A stretch of DNA of 64,000 nucleotides from Paenibacillus aceti (GCF_003614185.1 NZ_KZ987724.1:4185068-4249067), one strand, 5' to 3'; positions 27,258 to 39,782 are shown, counted from the stretch's first letter. The notes: generated from the letters alone by a model not told the origin. Translations and numbers: made by a program.

Positions 27258-27971
27258 CTAAAAACCACCCACCTTGGAGCTGCGCATCATATACCCAAGT
27301 CCGCGCCGCGTCAATATGTATTCCGGCTTGCTTGGATCCTGCTCGATCTTCTCCCGCAAACGGCGAATCGTCACATCCACCGTCCGCACATCTCCGAAGT
27401 ATTCATATCCCCAGACCGCTTGTAGCAGATGCTCCCGGGTCATTACCTTGCCTGTATTCCTGACCAGATAATAGAGAAGCTCGAACTCCCGATGCGTCAG
27501 ATCAAGCGGCTCTCCATTCTTATAAACGGTATACATATTCGTATCTATAAACAGCTCGAACAAGCTGATTCCCTGACGTTCCTCCGGCTCCTCAAGCTGG
27601 GCCGGCTTCTGCTGCCTGCGCATCTGCACCTTCACCCGGGCCAGCAGCTCGCGCGTACTGAAGGGCTTAGTCACATAATCGTCCGCACCCAACTCAAGCC
27701 CCAGCACCTTATCGATCTCGCCATCTTTGGCAGTCAGCATGATGATCGGTGTCTGCAGCTTGGCCCGAACCTCCTTGCATACGTCCATCCCGTCCTTGCC
27801 GGGCAGCATCAAGTCAAGCAGAATCAGATCGGGTTGCTCCGAGAAGGCAAGCTCTACAGCCGCAATACCATCGAAGGCAAGAATAACCTCATATCCCTCT
27901 TTTTCCAAATTAAATTTCAGAATATCTGCAATTGGCTGCTCGTCATCAACTACGAGAATCTTCCCTTGCAT
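27258..27971 (-). CDS. walR: WalR response regulator (237 aa)
   Basis: The ATG at 27971 gives [18 protein letters not shown]. The receiver has the phospho-Asp in [13 protein letters not shown] and Lys in YVTKPF; the OmpR-type winged helix has [13 protein letters not shown] and RRGLGYMMR. The essential regulator of cell-wall hydrolases in Firmicutes, first gene of the operon. GGGGTGAG is the ribosome-binding site. Confidence 0.97.
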   Translation of the reverse strand: MQGKILVVDDEQPIADILKFNLEKEGYEVILAFDGIAAVELAFSEQPDLILLDLMLPGKDGMDVCKEVRAKLQTPIIMLTAKDGEIDKVLGLELGADDYVTKPFSTRELLARVKVQMRRQQKPAQLEEPEERQGISLFELFIDTNMYTVYKNGEPLDLTHREFELLYYLVRNTGKVMTREHLLQAVWGYEYFGDVRTVDVTIRRLREKIEQDPSKPEYILTRRGLGYMMRSSKVGGF

Positions 27972-28190
27972 ACTATACTCACCCCACACCTTCAGGCTTG
28001 ACCAATCTCTTACTATCTTACCATATCAAGCAATCCTCTTCATAACCTATCCGTAATTGCTCACCAAGTCCGGAGATAACCCGCATATACACACAGACCA
28101 AACTATGTGATCTCATATAAAAAGACCCAGTCCAACATCGACCAGGCCCTAGAGTCAAAGCTATTATATGAATTAAATATCATTGCGTTA

Positions 28191-29750
28191 TTATAAATAT
28201 TTCAGAGGATTCTGCAGATTGCCATTCTTATGGATCTCAAAATGAAGATGCGTTCCTGTCGAGCGCCCTGTATTGCCCATGACACCGATCTTCGTGCCCT
28301 TCTCGACAACCTCGCCCTTCTTGACGCTGATCTTGCTCAAATGACCATACAACGTCTTATATCCATTCTTATGATCAACAATAATACAATTGCCGTATCC
28401 CGATTTCTTTCCAGCGAAGCTGATCACGCCATCATCCGCAGCCTTAATCGTCTTGTTGGAGGATACCAGGTCAACCCCTTTATGCGTTCTTCCCCAACGC
28501 TTCCCGAAGCTGCTCGTCAGACGGGCTCCCGATACCGGCCAGGCAAAATCCCCCGACCCCTCGCCGAGAACGATCTTCGTGCCCTTCACAATAATCTTCG
28601 GCGACGCCTTCTTCGTCACTTCCTGACCCAGCCATTCCTCGGCAATGACCTCGCCATTCTCTTTCGTAATCCGATATTCCACGGTCTTGAGACCGCTGCT
28701 GCCTTCCGAGATTACCTTCGACTCGCCGGAACGCATATTATCACTCTTGCGAACCTCGATCTGCGGCTCGGTTACAATCTCCTCGGACACCCGTTCTACC
28801 GTACGAACCGTAAGAGATGGCTGCACAGCCTTAATGCTCAGAACCTCGCCGATCTGCAGGGTGAATTCCTTAATTCCCGGATTATTCACCTTCAGCTCAT
28901 GCTGAGTAATCGCGAATTTCTTGGCGATCGATGAGATGGTATCTCCCTCGCGAACCTCGTAGGTAATCGCTGCCTCGTCGCCCTGCAAAATCCGCTCGAC
29001 CGCTTCATTTGCATCCAAGACCTTGTTCGGGTCTGTCTTCGTCGCAAACCTGGCCACATTCTCCTTGATCTTCACCGATTCAAGCGTAGATCCAGATGAG
29101 CCAGAAGCCTCCGCCGTCTTCTGCTGAATACCGCCCGTCTTCTTCACTTTGGCAGCATAGCCCTGTGCGGCCGGCGCCTGTGGGGCGAACTTGTTCTGAA
29201 GCGTACTTAGCACCTGATCCGCTGCCGCCTGATCCTTCACAATCCCGATCAATTTGCCATCGACTCTGAGTTCTACGCCTTTGGCATAGCCCTTCAGCAT
29301 GCCGTCCAGCTCCTGCAGCGTCTGCTCGGTATTCACCTCGGCCTTATACGACTTCTCCATCACTGTAGTGATGCCCTCTGTATGTAGCGCCATCTCCACT
29401 TGAGGATATTTCTCGTTATATTCCTGCTCTTTTTGCTTATATAGAGCTTGTAATTGTCCTTCATCGGCAATGGTCCCAATTTCTTGCCCATTCACATACA
29501 CCCGGTAATAAGGCACCATATTCGCCTCAACATATTGTTGACCTGCAAAATAAACCGTACCCGCAAGCGCGATAGTCGCAACCGCACTAATAGCAATAAT
29601 GCGGGTCTTGCTGCGGCGACGGCCTGCATCAGGATTGGCCTCTTGGTGCTCGGACATCTCTTGATCGCTTTCCGGGCGACTATGATCTATGGACGCACCT
29701 TCTTGCTTCCCGCGCCATAGTTGCCACCGTTTTCCCCTGAAACCTCTCAT
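28191..29750 (-). CDS. M23 peptidase with LysM and G5 domains (519 aa)
   Basis: A basic cytoplasmic segment and one membrane helix (about residues 49-70) are followed by an extracellular region, a LysM repeat (about 265-310: YEVREGDTISSIAKKF), a G5 domain (about 312-390: ERVSEEIVTEP to VTKKASP), and an M23 domain (about 405-515) with HKGVDLVSS and HLHFEIHKNG. These are lysostaphin-type zinc endopeptidases that cut peptidoglycan cross-links. Its place just upstream of walR fits a WalR-controlled hydrolase, though no WalR box was verified. Confidence 0.93.
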   Translation of the reverse strand: MRGFRGKRWQLWRGKQEGASIDHSRPESDQEMSEHQEANPDAGRRRSKTRIIAISAVATIALAGTVYFAGQQYVEANMVPYYRVYVNGQEIGTIADEGQLQALYKQKEQEYNEKYPQVEMALHTEGITTVMEKSYKAEVNTEQTLQELDGMLKGYAKGVELRVDGKLIGIVKDQAAADQVLSTLQNKFAPQAPAAQGYAAKVKKTGGIQQKTAEASGSSGSTLESVKIKENVARFATKTDPNKVLDANEAVERILQGDEAAITYEVREGDTISSIAKKFAITQHELKVNNPGIKEFTLQIGEVLSIKAVQPSLTVRTVERVSEEIVTEPQIEVRKSDNMRSGESKVISEGSSGLKTVEYRITKENGEVIAEEWLGQEVTKKASPKIIVKGTKIVLGEGSGDFAWPVSGARLTSSFGKRWGRTHKGVDLVSSNKTIKAADDGVISFAGKKSGYGNCIIVDHKNGYKTLYGHLSKISVKKGEVVEKGTKIGVMGNTGRSTGTHLHFEIHKNGNLQNPLKYL

Positions 29751-29988
29751 ATTGATCTCCTTTTCAATCGACTATATACGACATCAAATAGTATCAAAAT
29801 TTTAACCATTTACAACTATTTAATACTTTATCATAGCCAGGTAAGGGATTTCAACTCGCGCCAAAAACACCGAAACCCCACATACAATGCGGGTTTTCAG
29901 TGTTTTTCATATAATTGGCATGTTTAATATATAATTTACAATTGTGCTAACATTGTCGAGATCCCCGGCCAAAAAATCCATAAATAAG

Positions 29989-30765
29989 CTATTTTTTTAA
30001 TATATTCATCATTTTCGTATATTCCGTCTTATCCAAGTATTTGGACAAAATTTGCTCGATCTCTATCAATTCCTTCTCCGTTAACCCATCTTCCATCGAC
30101 TCGGTCAACTTCTGCATCTCTTCCTGAGGAAGTCTCGTCATTAAGATCTTGAACACTTCCTCCTTCTCCTGATCTGGAATTTCATCCTTCTTCGCAATCA
30201 GGTCCTCCGGCGTAACCAGCACATTGCCCTGCTGTCCTGCGGCATTCTGCTCCGCTTGAGAGGATATACCTCCCATCGCAGCTACCGAATCTTCCGGCGG
30301 CTGATCCGTCTGATCCTGATCCGCCCCCGCTGGCTTGTCAGCTCCAGCTTGATCACCTCCGGTAGTCCCGCCGCCGTCGGATGCCCCTGCATGCGAATCA
30401 GAGCCACCACCAGAGCCCGTCTCTAAGCCGCCCACCGCTTCTCCGCCATTACTAGTACCGGAGGACTTTTTCGGGTCAGAATCCCCCCCTACCGTGCTTC
30501 TATGGAGATCAGCTAGCGAATCCTGGGCAACCTCCTTCTTATTGCTTATATTACTACCACCCTTGCTATCTCCCTTACTTCCGAACCCAAGCATTCCTTT
30601 GACCATACCGCCCAAAGTCGGAGCTTCATTGGCCATCGGTATATTATAGCTGCTCAGCAATGACTGAACATACGAATTGACGACATAGCCTGTCGTCATC
30701 ACCGTCAGCAAGCTTATGACAATAGCTGTAATAGATAACTTGAATAGCCGCCACATCCACTTCAT
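29989..30765 (-). CDS. membrane-anchored protein with low-complexity Gly/Ser/Asp linker (258 aa)
   Basis: MKWMWRLFKLS leads into one membrane helix (about residues 10-32). A glycine- and serine-rich, repetitive linker follows (about 60-170), then a helical C-terminal domain with EEEMQKLTESMEDGLTEKEL-like character that ends YTKMMNILKK. ATG 30765 lies 6 bases after GGAGG. It lies between purA and the peptidase. The family is not recognised, and the function is unknown. Confidence 0.75.
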   Translation of the reverse strand: MKWMWRLFKLSITAIVISLLTVMTTGYVVNSYVQSLLSSYNIPMANEAPTLGGMVKGMLGFGSKGDSKGGSNISNKKEVAQDSLADLHRSTVGGDSDPKKSSGTSNGGEAVGGLETGSGGGSDSHAGASDGGGTTGGDQAGADKPAGADQDQTDQPPEDSVAAMGGISSQAEQNAAGQQGNVLVTPEDLIAKKDEIPDQEKEEVFKILMTRLPQEEMQKLTESMEDGLTEKELIEIEQILSKYLDKTEYTKMMNILKK

Positions 30766-30958
30766 TCTCTTTCCTCCTTCTAGCCTACCTACCGCCCTAT
30801 TCTTCTGTTCTCGGCATTCTATCATCAGTATGGACGGCAGATGGAGAATTCAACCGCTAGGATTCAACATTAAATCCTGACGATCGTCTCAGGGACATGG
30901 CGCATGAAGTCTAAGGAAACTCCATATCTCTATTCTCGCCAAAACATGAGTAAATCAA

Positions 30959-31096
30959 ATCTAACGAAATTACAGATCGTTATTGGCGCTAAAAACGGGC
31001 ACAAAGTAGCTAAATCCGCTATATAGCGATGCCCTGTTTCGTTACGATTTTTAATCGGCCTTTTGGGCGTAAATAGCGATATCCAGTTTCGTTAGA
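30959..31096. repeat. dispersed intergenic repeat, cluster 2 (three units)
   Basis: One direct unit (TCTAACGAAAT-TACA-GATCGTTATT at 30959) is followed by two inverted ones (TAGCGATGCCCTGTTTCGTTA at about 31024 and AATAGCGATATCCAGTTTCGTTAGA to 31096). The core is the same as in clusters 1 and 3. The interval 30826-31198 holds nothing else that I can support. Confidence 0.8.
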
Positions 31097-31198
31097 AGCG
31101 GCCGCCACGGCACACAGGACCATGCCAAAAAGCCGCTCCAAGAGAGGACTAATCCCCCCCTTGAAGCGGCTATAAAAGTACCCTTGTATCGCGCTCGC

Positions 31199-32617
<1,419 letters not shown>

Positions 32618-32698
32618 TCAAACGGATGTCCGTATGATTGTTCGGGATTATGGAAGATGTTCACTATTCATATATTATTATACCCTGAATTAACCTAT

Positions 32699-34063
32699 TT
32701 ATCCGGCAAACGCATCCGAATGGGCACGTTCATAATTTGCAAATTTATTGAAGTTCTTCAAGAACACAAGCTCTACCGTACCGACAGGGCCATTCCGCTG
32801 CTTCGCGATAATGATCTCGATAATATTCTTCTTCTCCGTCTCCTGATTGTAGTAATCATCACGGTATAAGAAGGCAACGATATCGGCATCCTGCTCGATG
32901 GAACCCGATTCCCGAAGGTCAGACATCATCGGACGCTTGTCCTGACGCTGCTCCACACCCCGGCTTAGCTGAGACAGAGCGATGACCGGAACCTCTAGCT
33001 CCCGGGCAATCTGCTTCAGCGTACGGGAAATTTCCGAGACCTCCTGCTGGCGATTCTCGCCGGGCTTGCCCCGCCCATGAATGAGCTGGAGATAATCGAT
33101 CACGATCATACCAAGCCCCTTCTCTTTCTTCAAACGGCGGCATTTGGAGCGTATATCCGCTACCGTGACCCCCGGGGTATCATCGATATAAATCTCGGCC
33201 TCAGACAGGGCTGCAATCCCCATCGTCAGCTTGGACCAATCTTCATCGCTCTTGAAATCTCCGGTCCGCATCACGCCCGCATCAAGATTGGCTTCAGCGC
33301 AGATCATCCGCTGAACCAGCTGAGGGGCCGACATTTCCAGACTGAATATAGCCACGGTCTCCTTGGCCCGTACCGCCACGTTCTGGGCGATGTTCAGGGC
33401 GAAGGCCGTCTTCCCGACAGAAGGACGAGCCGCCACGATAATGAGATCGTTGCGCTGGAAGCCGGAGGTCATCTTATCCAGATCGACGAAGCCGGAAGGA
33501 ATTCCTGTCGTCGTCCCTTTATTCTGATGCAGTACCTCTACACGGTCGAATACTTCCATCAATACATCGCGGATGGCAATGAAGCCACTGCCTGAACGGC
33601 GGTTTGATATTTCCAGAATACGCCGCTCGGCATCGCTTAATAGCGCTGAGACATCCTCACCGCCGGTATATCCCTCGCTCACGATCTGAGTTGCCGTCCG
33701 GATCAGGCGCCGGAGCATCGACTTCTCTTCAATAATCCGTGCATAATATTCCACATTCGCGGCTGTAGGAACGGCATGAGCAAGCTTCGCTAAATAGCTC
33801 ACACCGCCGGTATCCTCGAGTTCACCCCGGTCCTGCAGGCGTGAGGTCAGCGTGACCAGGTCGATCGGCTGACCTTCCTCGCCCAGCTGTACCATCGCCT
33901 CATAGATCAATTGATGGGGCTTATCATAGAAATCCTCGGTCCTCACCCGCTCCATGGCGGTAATTAACGCTTCGGACTGAAGCAGTATCGCTCCGAGCAC
34001 GGCCTGTTCTGCCTCCAGATTTTGCGGGGGGATCCGGTCGTAAAACAGATCTGTGCTGCTCAT
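32699..34063 (-). CDS. dnaB: replicative DNA helicase DnaB/DnaC (454 aa)
   Basis: The N-terminal primase-binding domain starts at IPPQNLEAEQAVLGAILL; the RecA-like ATPase has Walker A ARPSVGKTA (about residue 208), Walker B MIVIDYLQL and the conserved LSQLSRGVEQR. It unwinds the fork as a hexamer. Its place next to rplI is typical of Firmicutes. No intein is present. Confidence 0.97.
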   Translation of the reverse strand: MSSTDLFYDRIPPQNLEAEQAVLGAILLQSEALITAMERVRTEDFYDKPHQLIYEAMVQLGEEGQPIDLVTLTSRLQDRGELEDTGGVSYLAKLAHAVPTAANVEYYARIIEEKSMLRRLIRTATQIVSEGYTGGEDVSALLSDAERRILEISNRRSGSGFIAIRDVLMEVFDRVEVLHQNKGTTTGIPSGFVDLDKMTSGFQRNDLIIVAARPSVGKTAFALNIAQNVAVRAKETVAIFSLEMSAPQLVQRMICAEANLDAGVMRTGDFKSDEDWSKLTMGIAALSEAEIYIDDTPGVTVADIRSKCRRLKKEKGLGMIVIDYLQLIHGRGKPGENRQQEVSEISRTLKQIARELEVPVIALSQLSRGVEQRQDKRPMMSDLRESGSIEQDADIVAFLYRDDYYNQETEKKNIIEIIIAKQRNGPVGTVELVFLKNFNKFANYERAHSDAFAG

Positions 34064-34064
34064 T

Positions 34065-34508
34065 TTATTCCTCCGTTACATGAACCTTAAATGTTGCCTT
34101 TACCTCAGGATGAAGCTTCACACTAACCTGGGTTACACCAAGGTTGCGGATCGGCTCATCCAGCTCAATCTTACGCTTGTCTATCTTCACGCCAGCCTTG
34201 CCCATCGCTTCGGCTACCTGCTTGCTCGTTATAGCGCCGAACAACCGACCGCCTTCGCCAGCCTTCGCCTTCAGCTCTACGGTCATTTCCTCCAGCTTCT
34301 TACCAAGCGTGATCGCCTCTTGCTTCTCCTGCTCCTTGCGCTTCTGCTCAGCCGCTGTCTGGTGCTCCAGTGTTTTCACATTACCTTCCGTCGCGGGACG
34401 AACGAGTCCGCGCGGGATTAGAAAATTCGTTGCGTAGCCTTCTGAGACTTCCTTGATTTCCCCTTTTTTGCCTTGGCCCTTAACATCCTTCAAGAATATA
34501 ACCTTCAT
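34065..34508 (-). CDS. rplI: 50S ribosomal protein L9 (147 aa)
   Basis: [29 protein letters not shown] is the standard L9 N-domain; a long connecting helix ([15 protein letters not shown]) and the C-terminal domain follow. Length is normal. The start overlaps the end of gdpP by 4 bases. Confidence 0.98.
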   Translation of the reverse strand: MKVIFLKDVKGQGKKGEIKEVSEGYATNFLIPRGLVRPATEGNVKTLEHQTAAEQKRKEQEKQEAITLGKKLEEMTVELKAKAGEGGRLFGAITSKQVAEAMGKAGVKIDKRKIELDEPIRNLGVTQVSVKLHPEVKATFKVHVTEE

Positions 34509-36484
34509 TCGAATAACCCCTCTTCCTGATCTATTTGCTCCAGTACCTCAAGCAGCCTCTTCTCTGCATCGGCCTGGGTACCCTCTAACTGTGCTGCGGC
34601 GTTCGTTAAATGACCGCCGCCGCCAAGCCGCTCCATGACGACCTGGACATTCATACTCCCGAGTGAACGGGCGCTGATTCCTATCAGACCATCCGGGCGC
34701 TCGCTAATGACAAAGGAGGCGAGCACATTGGTCATATTCAGCAGCGTATCCGCTACTTGGGCAATCAGCATCTGCGGTATTTTGCGGTTAGGCTCGGTCA
34801 CAGCCAGAGCGACATGACCATAGATGATCTGCGCATGCTTGATAATATCCGCCTTGGCGATATATTCCTGCAGATCCTCCTTCAACAGCCGCTGTACCAT
34901 GACTGTATCTGCGCCCATGCGGCGCAGGAAGGCCGCGGCCTCAAATGTACGGGAGCCGGTATGAAGCGCAAAATGCTTCGTATCGACAGTAATCCCGGCC
35001 AGTAAAGCTGTAGCCTCCAGTTGACTGAGCTCTACCTTCTCATGGATATACTGTAGCAGCTCTGTCACTAGCTCAGAGGCCGAGGAAGCATACGGCTCCA
35101 GATATACCAATACCGCATCATTAATAAATTCTTCGCCGCGGCGATGGTGATCCACGACGACGACCCGCTTCGCGGTATGCACAAGCCTTGGCTCGATGGT
35201 CAAGGACGGCTTATGCGTATCCACCAGCACGAGCAAGGTGTTCGGCGTCATCATGCTCAACGCCTGCTCTGGCGTAGCGAAGCGCCTCACCAAGGATTCA
35301 TCCTGCTGAATCCGGTCAAGAAGGCGCTTGATGCCCGGGTTCGGGCCGTCGAGGACGATATGGGACTCGACATTGAACATATCGGCGGCCTTCAGCACGC
35401 CGATCGAGGCGCCGATCACGTCAAAGTCAGGGACGCGATGGCCCATAATAATGACGCGGTCGCTCTCCTGCATCAGATCGCGCAGCGCATGCGCGATCAC
35501 CCGTGCGCGGACCCGCGTCCGCTTCTCTACGGCGCCGGTCTTGCCGCCGTAGAAGGACATGCGTTGACCCGCCTTCACAGCGGCTTGGTCACCGCCCCGG
35601 CCGAGAGCCATATCCAGACTGGACTGGGCTAATTCGCCCAGTTCACTCAGGCTCTCGGTGCCGAAGGCCAGGCCGATGCTCAGCGTCATCGGCACCTTCA
35701 GGTCCGCAGTCATCTCGCGGACCTCGTCCAGAATCACGAACCGGCTCTGTTCGAGCTGGTTCAGCGATTTCTGATTCATGACCATCAGATAACGCTCGGA
35801 GGACAGTCTGCGCAGATAGAGGCGATAATGCTTCGCCCAATCGGTGATCGCAGTCGCTACGCGAGCGATCAGAGCCGCTCGCTGCTGATCATCCATGCCC
35901 TGCGTAGCTTCATCGAGATTATCCAGCATCACGATGCCAAGCGCGACCTTCTCATTCTCGTAGCGCTCGCGCAGCCCAGCCAGCTCGGTCATGTCATGAA
36001 TATAGATGAGCCGCTCATCGGCATCGATGGTCAGCTCATAATGCCGCTCATTTACGACCACCTCGACCAGCGATTTACCATGATGATCCTTCTTATCATG
36101 CGTAAGCTGTGGCAGCGGGGGCAATAGCTCCGTTAGAGACGCCCCGACGACGCTATCCCGCCCGAACATTCCATTCACGAAGCGGTTATGCCATTCGACT
36201 GTGCGATCCTCGCCATAGAGCAGAAGGCCAAACGGCAAGCGACTCACCGCTTCGCCTTCTACCCGCTTGATCCGATAAGTCAGATCCGTCACATATTTCA
36301 CTAGCTCCTTGCGGAAGCGCCGCTCCGCTTGGAGCATCGTATAAGCTAATGCACCAACCAGGCAAAGGCTGACCAGACCGAGAATCCAGTTGTAATAAGA
36401 GATAAATATGACGAGCAGCAGCTCGAGCATAAATACCCATACCGTCTGATACCCATACCAACGTTTTTGCAGAAGATTAGGCAT
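34505..36484 (-). CDS. gdpP: GdpP cyclic-di-AMP phosphodiesterase (659 aa)
   Basis: Two N-terminal membrane helices (about residues 13-50), a PAS-like domain (about 85-150), a degenerate GGDEF domain (about 170-305) and a DHH/DHHA1 phosphodiesterase (about 340-655) with [26 protein letters not shown] and [10 protein letters not shown]. It hydrolyses c-di-AMP to pApA and so controls potassium and wall homeostasis. Length agrees with YybT/GdpP. Confidence 0.96.
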   Translation of the reverse strand: MPNLLQKRWYGYQTVWVFMLELLLVIFISYYNWILGLVSLCLVGALAYTMLQAERRFRKELVKYVTDLTYRIKRVEGEAVSRLPFGLLLYGEDRTVEWHNRFVNGMFGRDSVVGASLTELLPPLPQLTHDKKDHHGKSLVEVVVNERHYELTIDADERLIYIHDMTELAGLRERYENEKVALGIVMLDNLDEATQGMDDQQRAALIARVATAITDWAKHYRLYLRRLSSERYLMVMNQKSLNQLEQSRFVILDEVREMTADLKVPMTLSIGLAFGTESLSELGELAQSSLDMALGRGGDQAAVKAGQRMSFYGGKTGAVEKRTRVRARVIAHALRDLMQESDRVIIMGHRVPDFDVIGASIGVLKAADMFNVESHIVLDGPNPGIKRLLDRIQQDESLVRRFATPEQALSMMTPNTLLVLVDTHKPSLTIEPRLVHTAKRVVVVDHHRRGEEFINDAVLVYLEPYASSASELVTELLQYIHEKVELSQLEATALLAGITVDTKHFALHTGSRTFEAAAFLRRMGADTVMVQRLLKEDLQEYIAKADIIKHAQIIYGHVALAVTEPNRKIPQMLIAQVADTLLNMTNVLASFVISERPDGLIGISARSLGSMNVQVVMERLGGGGHLTNAAAQLEGTQADAEKRLLEVLEQIDQEEGLFE

Positions 36485-36495
36485 TCCTTTTCACC

Positions 36496-37422
36496 CTATC
36501 GTTTTGATTTCGTAATCATGTCACGCAGTGGAAAAGCAATGTCCGCGATCCCGATAAGCCATAGTGGCAGCAGCGGTATGAATACCATAACAATGACGAG
36601 CAGGACGGGGAATACTGGATTCCACTTACGTTGATAAGCTATGAAAAAGAAGAGGCTAGCCGCCTGAATCATAAATAAGAACTGTAATAATGGTATTAAA
36701 TTAAGTATAATCGTGCCCAGAAATCCTTGTCTGATCGCTGCGCCGCCCAATAATTCAAGCAATAGAGCGATTAAATAATACCAAATCAGAGAGCGCGGCA
36801 ACCGCCAATTTCGGAATGCCGGCATTTTTGGAACGATCAGCCCCATGCTGCCGAGCGTCGGGCGTGAAATCGCCTGAGTTACAGCCGAAATAGCGAGCGA
36901 GCAAACAATCAGTGTAAACGGAAGCAAGCGTACGGTTAAACTGGAGAATTGCTGAATCATCTCCTGCGACCATACGATACTGCTACCCAGCGAGCTATCC
37001 GCCATATTCCTGAACGGGTCCATCGCTGTATTAATCATATCTTCAATAGCCCATGACAAATTAAAATTAAACATGACCGTACTAATTAGCAGCACCAGCA
37101 GAAATTCTACCAATATCGTGCCTGCTCCCATCATTACTGTTCGGAAAGCAGGTGCCCGCTTCTTATATAACTCTCCCATCACGATCGATGGAACGATAAA
37201 ATACAGGGCCTGCAATAGAATGATCGGTCCGCACAGAAGAGCCGCCAGAATCCATGCCGGTACGATATGCAGCAGGAACGACCGCCTCGATAAAATGGAA
37301 TAGAGCAGAACGGTCGGAACCAAGAGAAAAAATACCGTAACCACAGCAAGTGGAGTAGCTAATGATAATAGGAGCAGTAAATAAACAACGCTCCAAGCGA
37401 CCGATGTCCAGCGCAGTTTCAA
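36496..37422 (-). CDS. yybS: YybS-like DUF2232 membrane protein (308 aa)
   Basis: It has about eight membrane helices and sits 12 bases upstream of gdpP, as in other Bacillales. TTG 37422 after AGAGGTGAACCTAT is preferred. The family is linked to sporulation or envelope functions, but no activity is established. Confidence 0.85.
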   Translation of the reverse strand: MKLRWTSVAWSVVYLLLLLSLATPLAVVTVFFLLVPTVLLYSILSRRSFLLHIVPAWILAALLCGPIILLQALYFIVPSIVMGELYKKRAPAFRTVMMGAGTILVEFLLVLLISTVMFNFNLSWAIEDMINTAMDPFRNMADSSLGSSIVWSQEMIQQFSSLTVRLLPFTLIVCSLAISAVTQAISRPTLGSMGLIVPKMPAFRNWRLPRSLIWYYLIALLLELLGGAAIRQGFLGTIILNLIPLLQFLFMIQAASLFFFIAYQRKWNPVFPVLLVIVMVFIPLLPLWLIGIADIAFPLRDMITKSKR

Positions 37423-37429
37423 AATAGGT

Positions 37430-37732
37430 TCACCTCTTACGCATATGATCTTCAAGTGTAGAAATATCCTGATACCAATCCTCGAGCTGATGTCCGTCTT
37501 GTTGATGCTTCTTTAACTTCTCCAAAATCGAATCATCTAAATCCCGATAAGAAATCCCCAGCCTGCGTCCCAGTACATAACTGCTGACGACCAAGCTAGC
37601 CAGGCTATCCGTTATCCGTGTCGTGCTGCCTTCCCACAATGCCTTGAATAAACGGGATACGTGATCGACTACTTCCGTTTTGAGCCATTCAATCACCTTG
37701 GCGCGTTTGGCCACATCCATTTCCTTGTGCAT
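37430..37732 (-). CDS. MazG-like protein (100 aa)
   Basis: ATG 37732 gives MHKEMDVAKRAKVIEWLKTEVV. The helical protein is of the short MazG-like type found next to yybS in Paenibacillus, with LASLVVSSYVLGRRLG. MazG proteins are nucleotide pyrophosphohydrolases, but the usual EExxE metal site is not evident in this short form, so activity is doubtful. Confidence 0.75.
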   Translation of the reverse strand: MHKEMDVAKRAKVIEWLKTEVVDHVSRLFKALWEGSTTRITDSLASLVVSSYVLGRRLGISYRDLDDSILEKLKKHQQDGHQLEDWYQDISTLEDHMRKR

Positions 37733-37834
37733 GGCAGACAGCCTCCACCCTTCCCCCAAAAAACTTGTACTCTTCATTATAGCATAATGCAATTAGGCCT
37801 ATCGTTGCAAACCGTATAAGAGGTGCCATGTGAT

Positions 37835-38263
37835 TTATTTATTGACTACAGAATCATCTCTGGTGACGAATTTCTCGCAATATTCTATGATCTGGCTGCG
37901 GCGAACAATACCGATGAATCGCCCCATATCATCAACGACAGGGACAAAATTTTGCACCTTGGCCAGATTAATTAAATCCTCCATATCGGCATCAATCGAG
38001 ACAGGCTTATTATCCATCCGCAGCGGCACATCCTCCAGATAGAATTTTGAAGCGTTCTCAAAATTAACCTTGCCGTCCGAATTTTTCATATACCAGAGCA
38101 GATCGCCCTCCGTGACCGTTCCGACATATTCTCCATTGTGACCGATAATTGGAACCGCCGTATACCTGTGATATTCCATCCGCTCCAATGTCTGCCTTAG
38201 CGTTGAATCTACTCTCACCGCAGCTACATCATTCTTCGGCAATAGAAAAAACGCGATATTCAT
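37835..38263 (-). CDS. CBS-domain protein (142 aa)
   Basis: Two CBS motifs form a Bateman module: residues about 8-60 (RQTLERMEYHRYTAVPII, GTVTEGDLL) and about 75-130 (LINLAKVQNFVPVVDD, GIVRRSQII). ATG 38263 follows GGAGGATTTCACTCGT. Stand-alone CBS proteins sense nucleotides such as AMP or c-di-AMP; closeness to gdpP makes c-di-AMP a reasonable guess only. Confidence 0.88.
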   Translation of the reverse strand: MNIAFFLLPKNDVAAVRVDSTLRQTLERMEYHRYTAVPIIGHNGEYVGTVTEGDLLWYMKNSDGKVNFENASKFYLEDVPLRMDNKPVSIDADMEDLINLAKVQNFVPVVDDMGRFIGIVRRSQIIEYCEKFVTRDDSVVNK

Positions 38264-38468
38264 ACGAGTGAAATCCTCCTCTATTCTCTTCATACTCCCC
38301 AGTTTAGGGATGATTATAAGCATTAGCAATACGTATTAATACAATCTTCGCTCCGATTATTTCAATGGGCTCTCCATCGCGACAAATCGGCAGCCGGGAA
38401 CCGGACTGCCGAAATATAAAGTTGCTTATAAGAATAGATATGATTACTGTGATGCTGAAATGTGCTTA

Positions 38469-39551
38469 TTATTGCGCTGCTGCAGAATTATCCGCTTCAG
38501 ATTCAGATTCATTACGGGACTCCGGTAAGAGCAATTGCTCCGGCTTCGTATCTGGGTCCGCCCAACTGTCGATCATTTGCTTGGCGAACTCAAGATCCTC
38601 TTTATTTACAGCATCATAATAAACGCCATTCTTGCGGAAGCCCTCGCCCATGATCGTGAACCCTTTGATCGTCGGCGAATCGCCTAACATGACTTGCTTG
38701 GACAGATCGATAATCTGGCTCGGCATCATATCGGTCTTGAAATTCTCGCCCATCAGATCCATTAAATCAGGAATCTTCGAGACCTGGTCCAGCTTCATCA
38801 TCCGATTCACAATCGCATTCAGGAAGATTTGATGCCGCCCTGTCCGGTTGAAGTCACTATCCTCGCGGTATCTTACATAATTCAAGGCCTCTTCCCCGCT
38901 ATAAATCGGTTTATTCGCCTTGATTGTGAACTTCTCGTGATACTTCTGCTTATTGACGATATCCTTCGTAATCGGCAGTTCAACTCCGCCTAAAGCGTCA
39001 ACCACATCACGCAGTCCATGGAAATTGATCGCGGCATAATAATCCACGGGATGATCTAGCAGTCCTGTAACGGTGTCTTTGGCCATTTTCGCTCCGCCGA
39101 AGGCATAAGCATGGTTGATTTTATCCTCACTGCCTTTACCTACAATCTCGGTATAAGTATCCCGAGGGATCGAGACGAGCAGCACCCGGGATTCCTCTGG
39201 ACGGACGACCGCATAGATCATCGTATCCGAACGAGCCGGTTCATTATCCCGCTGGTCCACGCCCAGAAGCAGCATGCTGAACGGCTTGAACTTCTCCTCG
39301 ACTGACACCTGTTGAGGCTCCTTCTCCTCCTCGACCGGAGCGTAGGATTTCTCCAGCTTCTTCTCCACCTGGCCCGACAGGAACAGATCGAAGGCCACGA
39401 CCGTCAGCTCTTTCCTGAAGATATATCCTCCTACCCCAACGACTAGAAGCACCGCCAGTGCAATCAGCGCCCGTTTACCTAGATTACGCTTTTTGGACTT
39501 GGCCTTGGATGATTTGGCTTTATTTTTTAAATGTTGTTTTCGTTCTAGCAT
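38469..39551 (-). CDS. LCP-family (LytR-CpsA-Psr) phosphotransferase (360 aa)
   Basis: A basic cytoplasmic stretch and one membrane helix (about residues 27-45) precede the LCP domain (about 95-330), which has the motifs LGVDQRDNEPARSDTMI, SIPRDTYTEI, HAYAFGG and YRYREDSDFNRTGRHQ-like blocks. These enzymes attach wall teichoic acid or other glycopolymers to peptidoglycan. The acidic C-terminal tail (SRNESESEADNSAAAQ) is low-complexity. Confidence 0.93.
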   Translation of the reverse strand: MLERKQHLKNKAKSSKAKSKKRNLGKRALIALAVLLVVGVGGYIFRKELTVVAFDLFLSGQVEKKLEKSYAPVEEEKEPQQVSVEEKFKPFSMLLLGVDQRDNEPARSDTMIYAVVRPEESRVLLVSIPRDTYTEIVGKGSEDKINHAYAFGGAKMAKDTVTGLLDHPVDYYAAINFHGLRDVVDALGGVELPITKDIVNKQKYHEKFTIKANKPIYSGEEALNYVRYREDSDFNRTGRHQIFLNAIVNRMMKLDQVSKIPDLMDLMGENFKTDMMPSQIIDLSKQVMLGDSPTIKGFTIMGEGFRKNGVYYDAVNKEDLEFAKQMIDSWADPDTKPEQLLLPESRNESESEADNSAAAQ

Positions 39552-39782
39552 CTTTGCCTCCAGATTTAAAAAAGTTAAATTAGACCGCTCATGATCTCTT
39601 CTTAATTACTGCGCACCCTAATCCTTATTATTGTAAACGGATATCTAGCGAAAAAAGCTACAAAAAAGACACGTTCCTCTTTTAAAGCAAAAAAATATTC
39701 TATCGTCTCGTAATATATCATATTTTGGAATTTGGATACAACTTCGCTTATTACACTGAGCTTACAATCTGCATAATAATAG

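Noticed and set aside
28095-28165. Terminator between walR and the M23 peptidase gene
   Set aside because: GACCCAGTCC and GACCAGGCCC look like a hairpin at first sight but do not pair properly.
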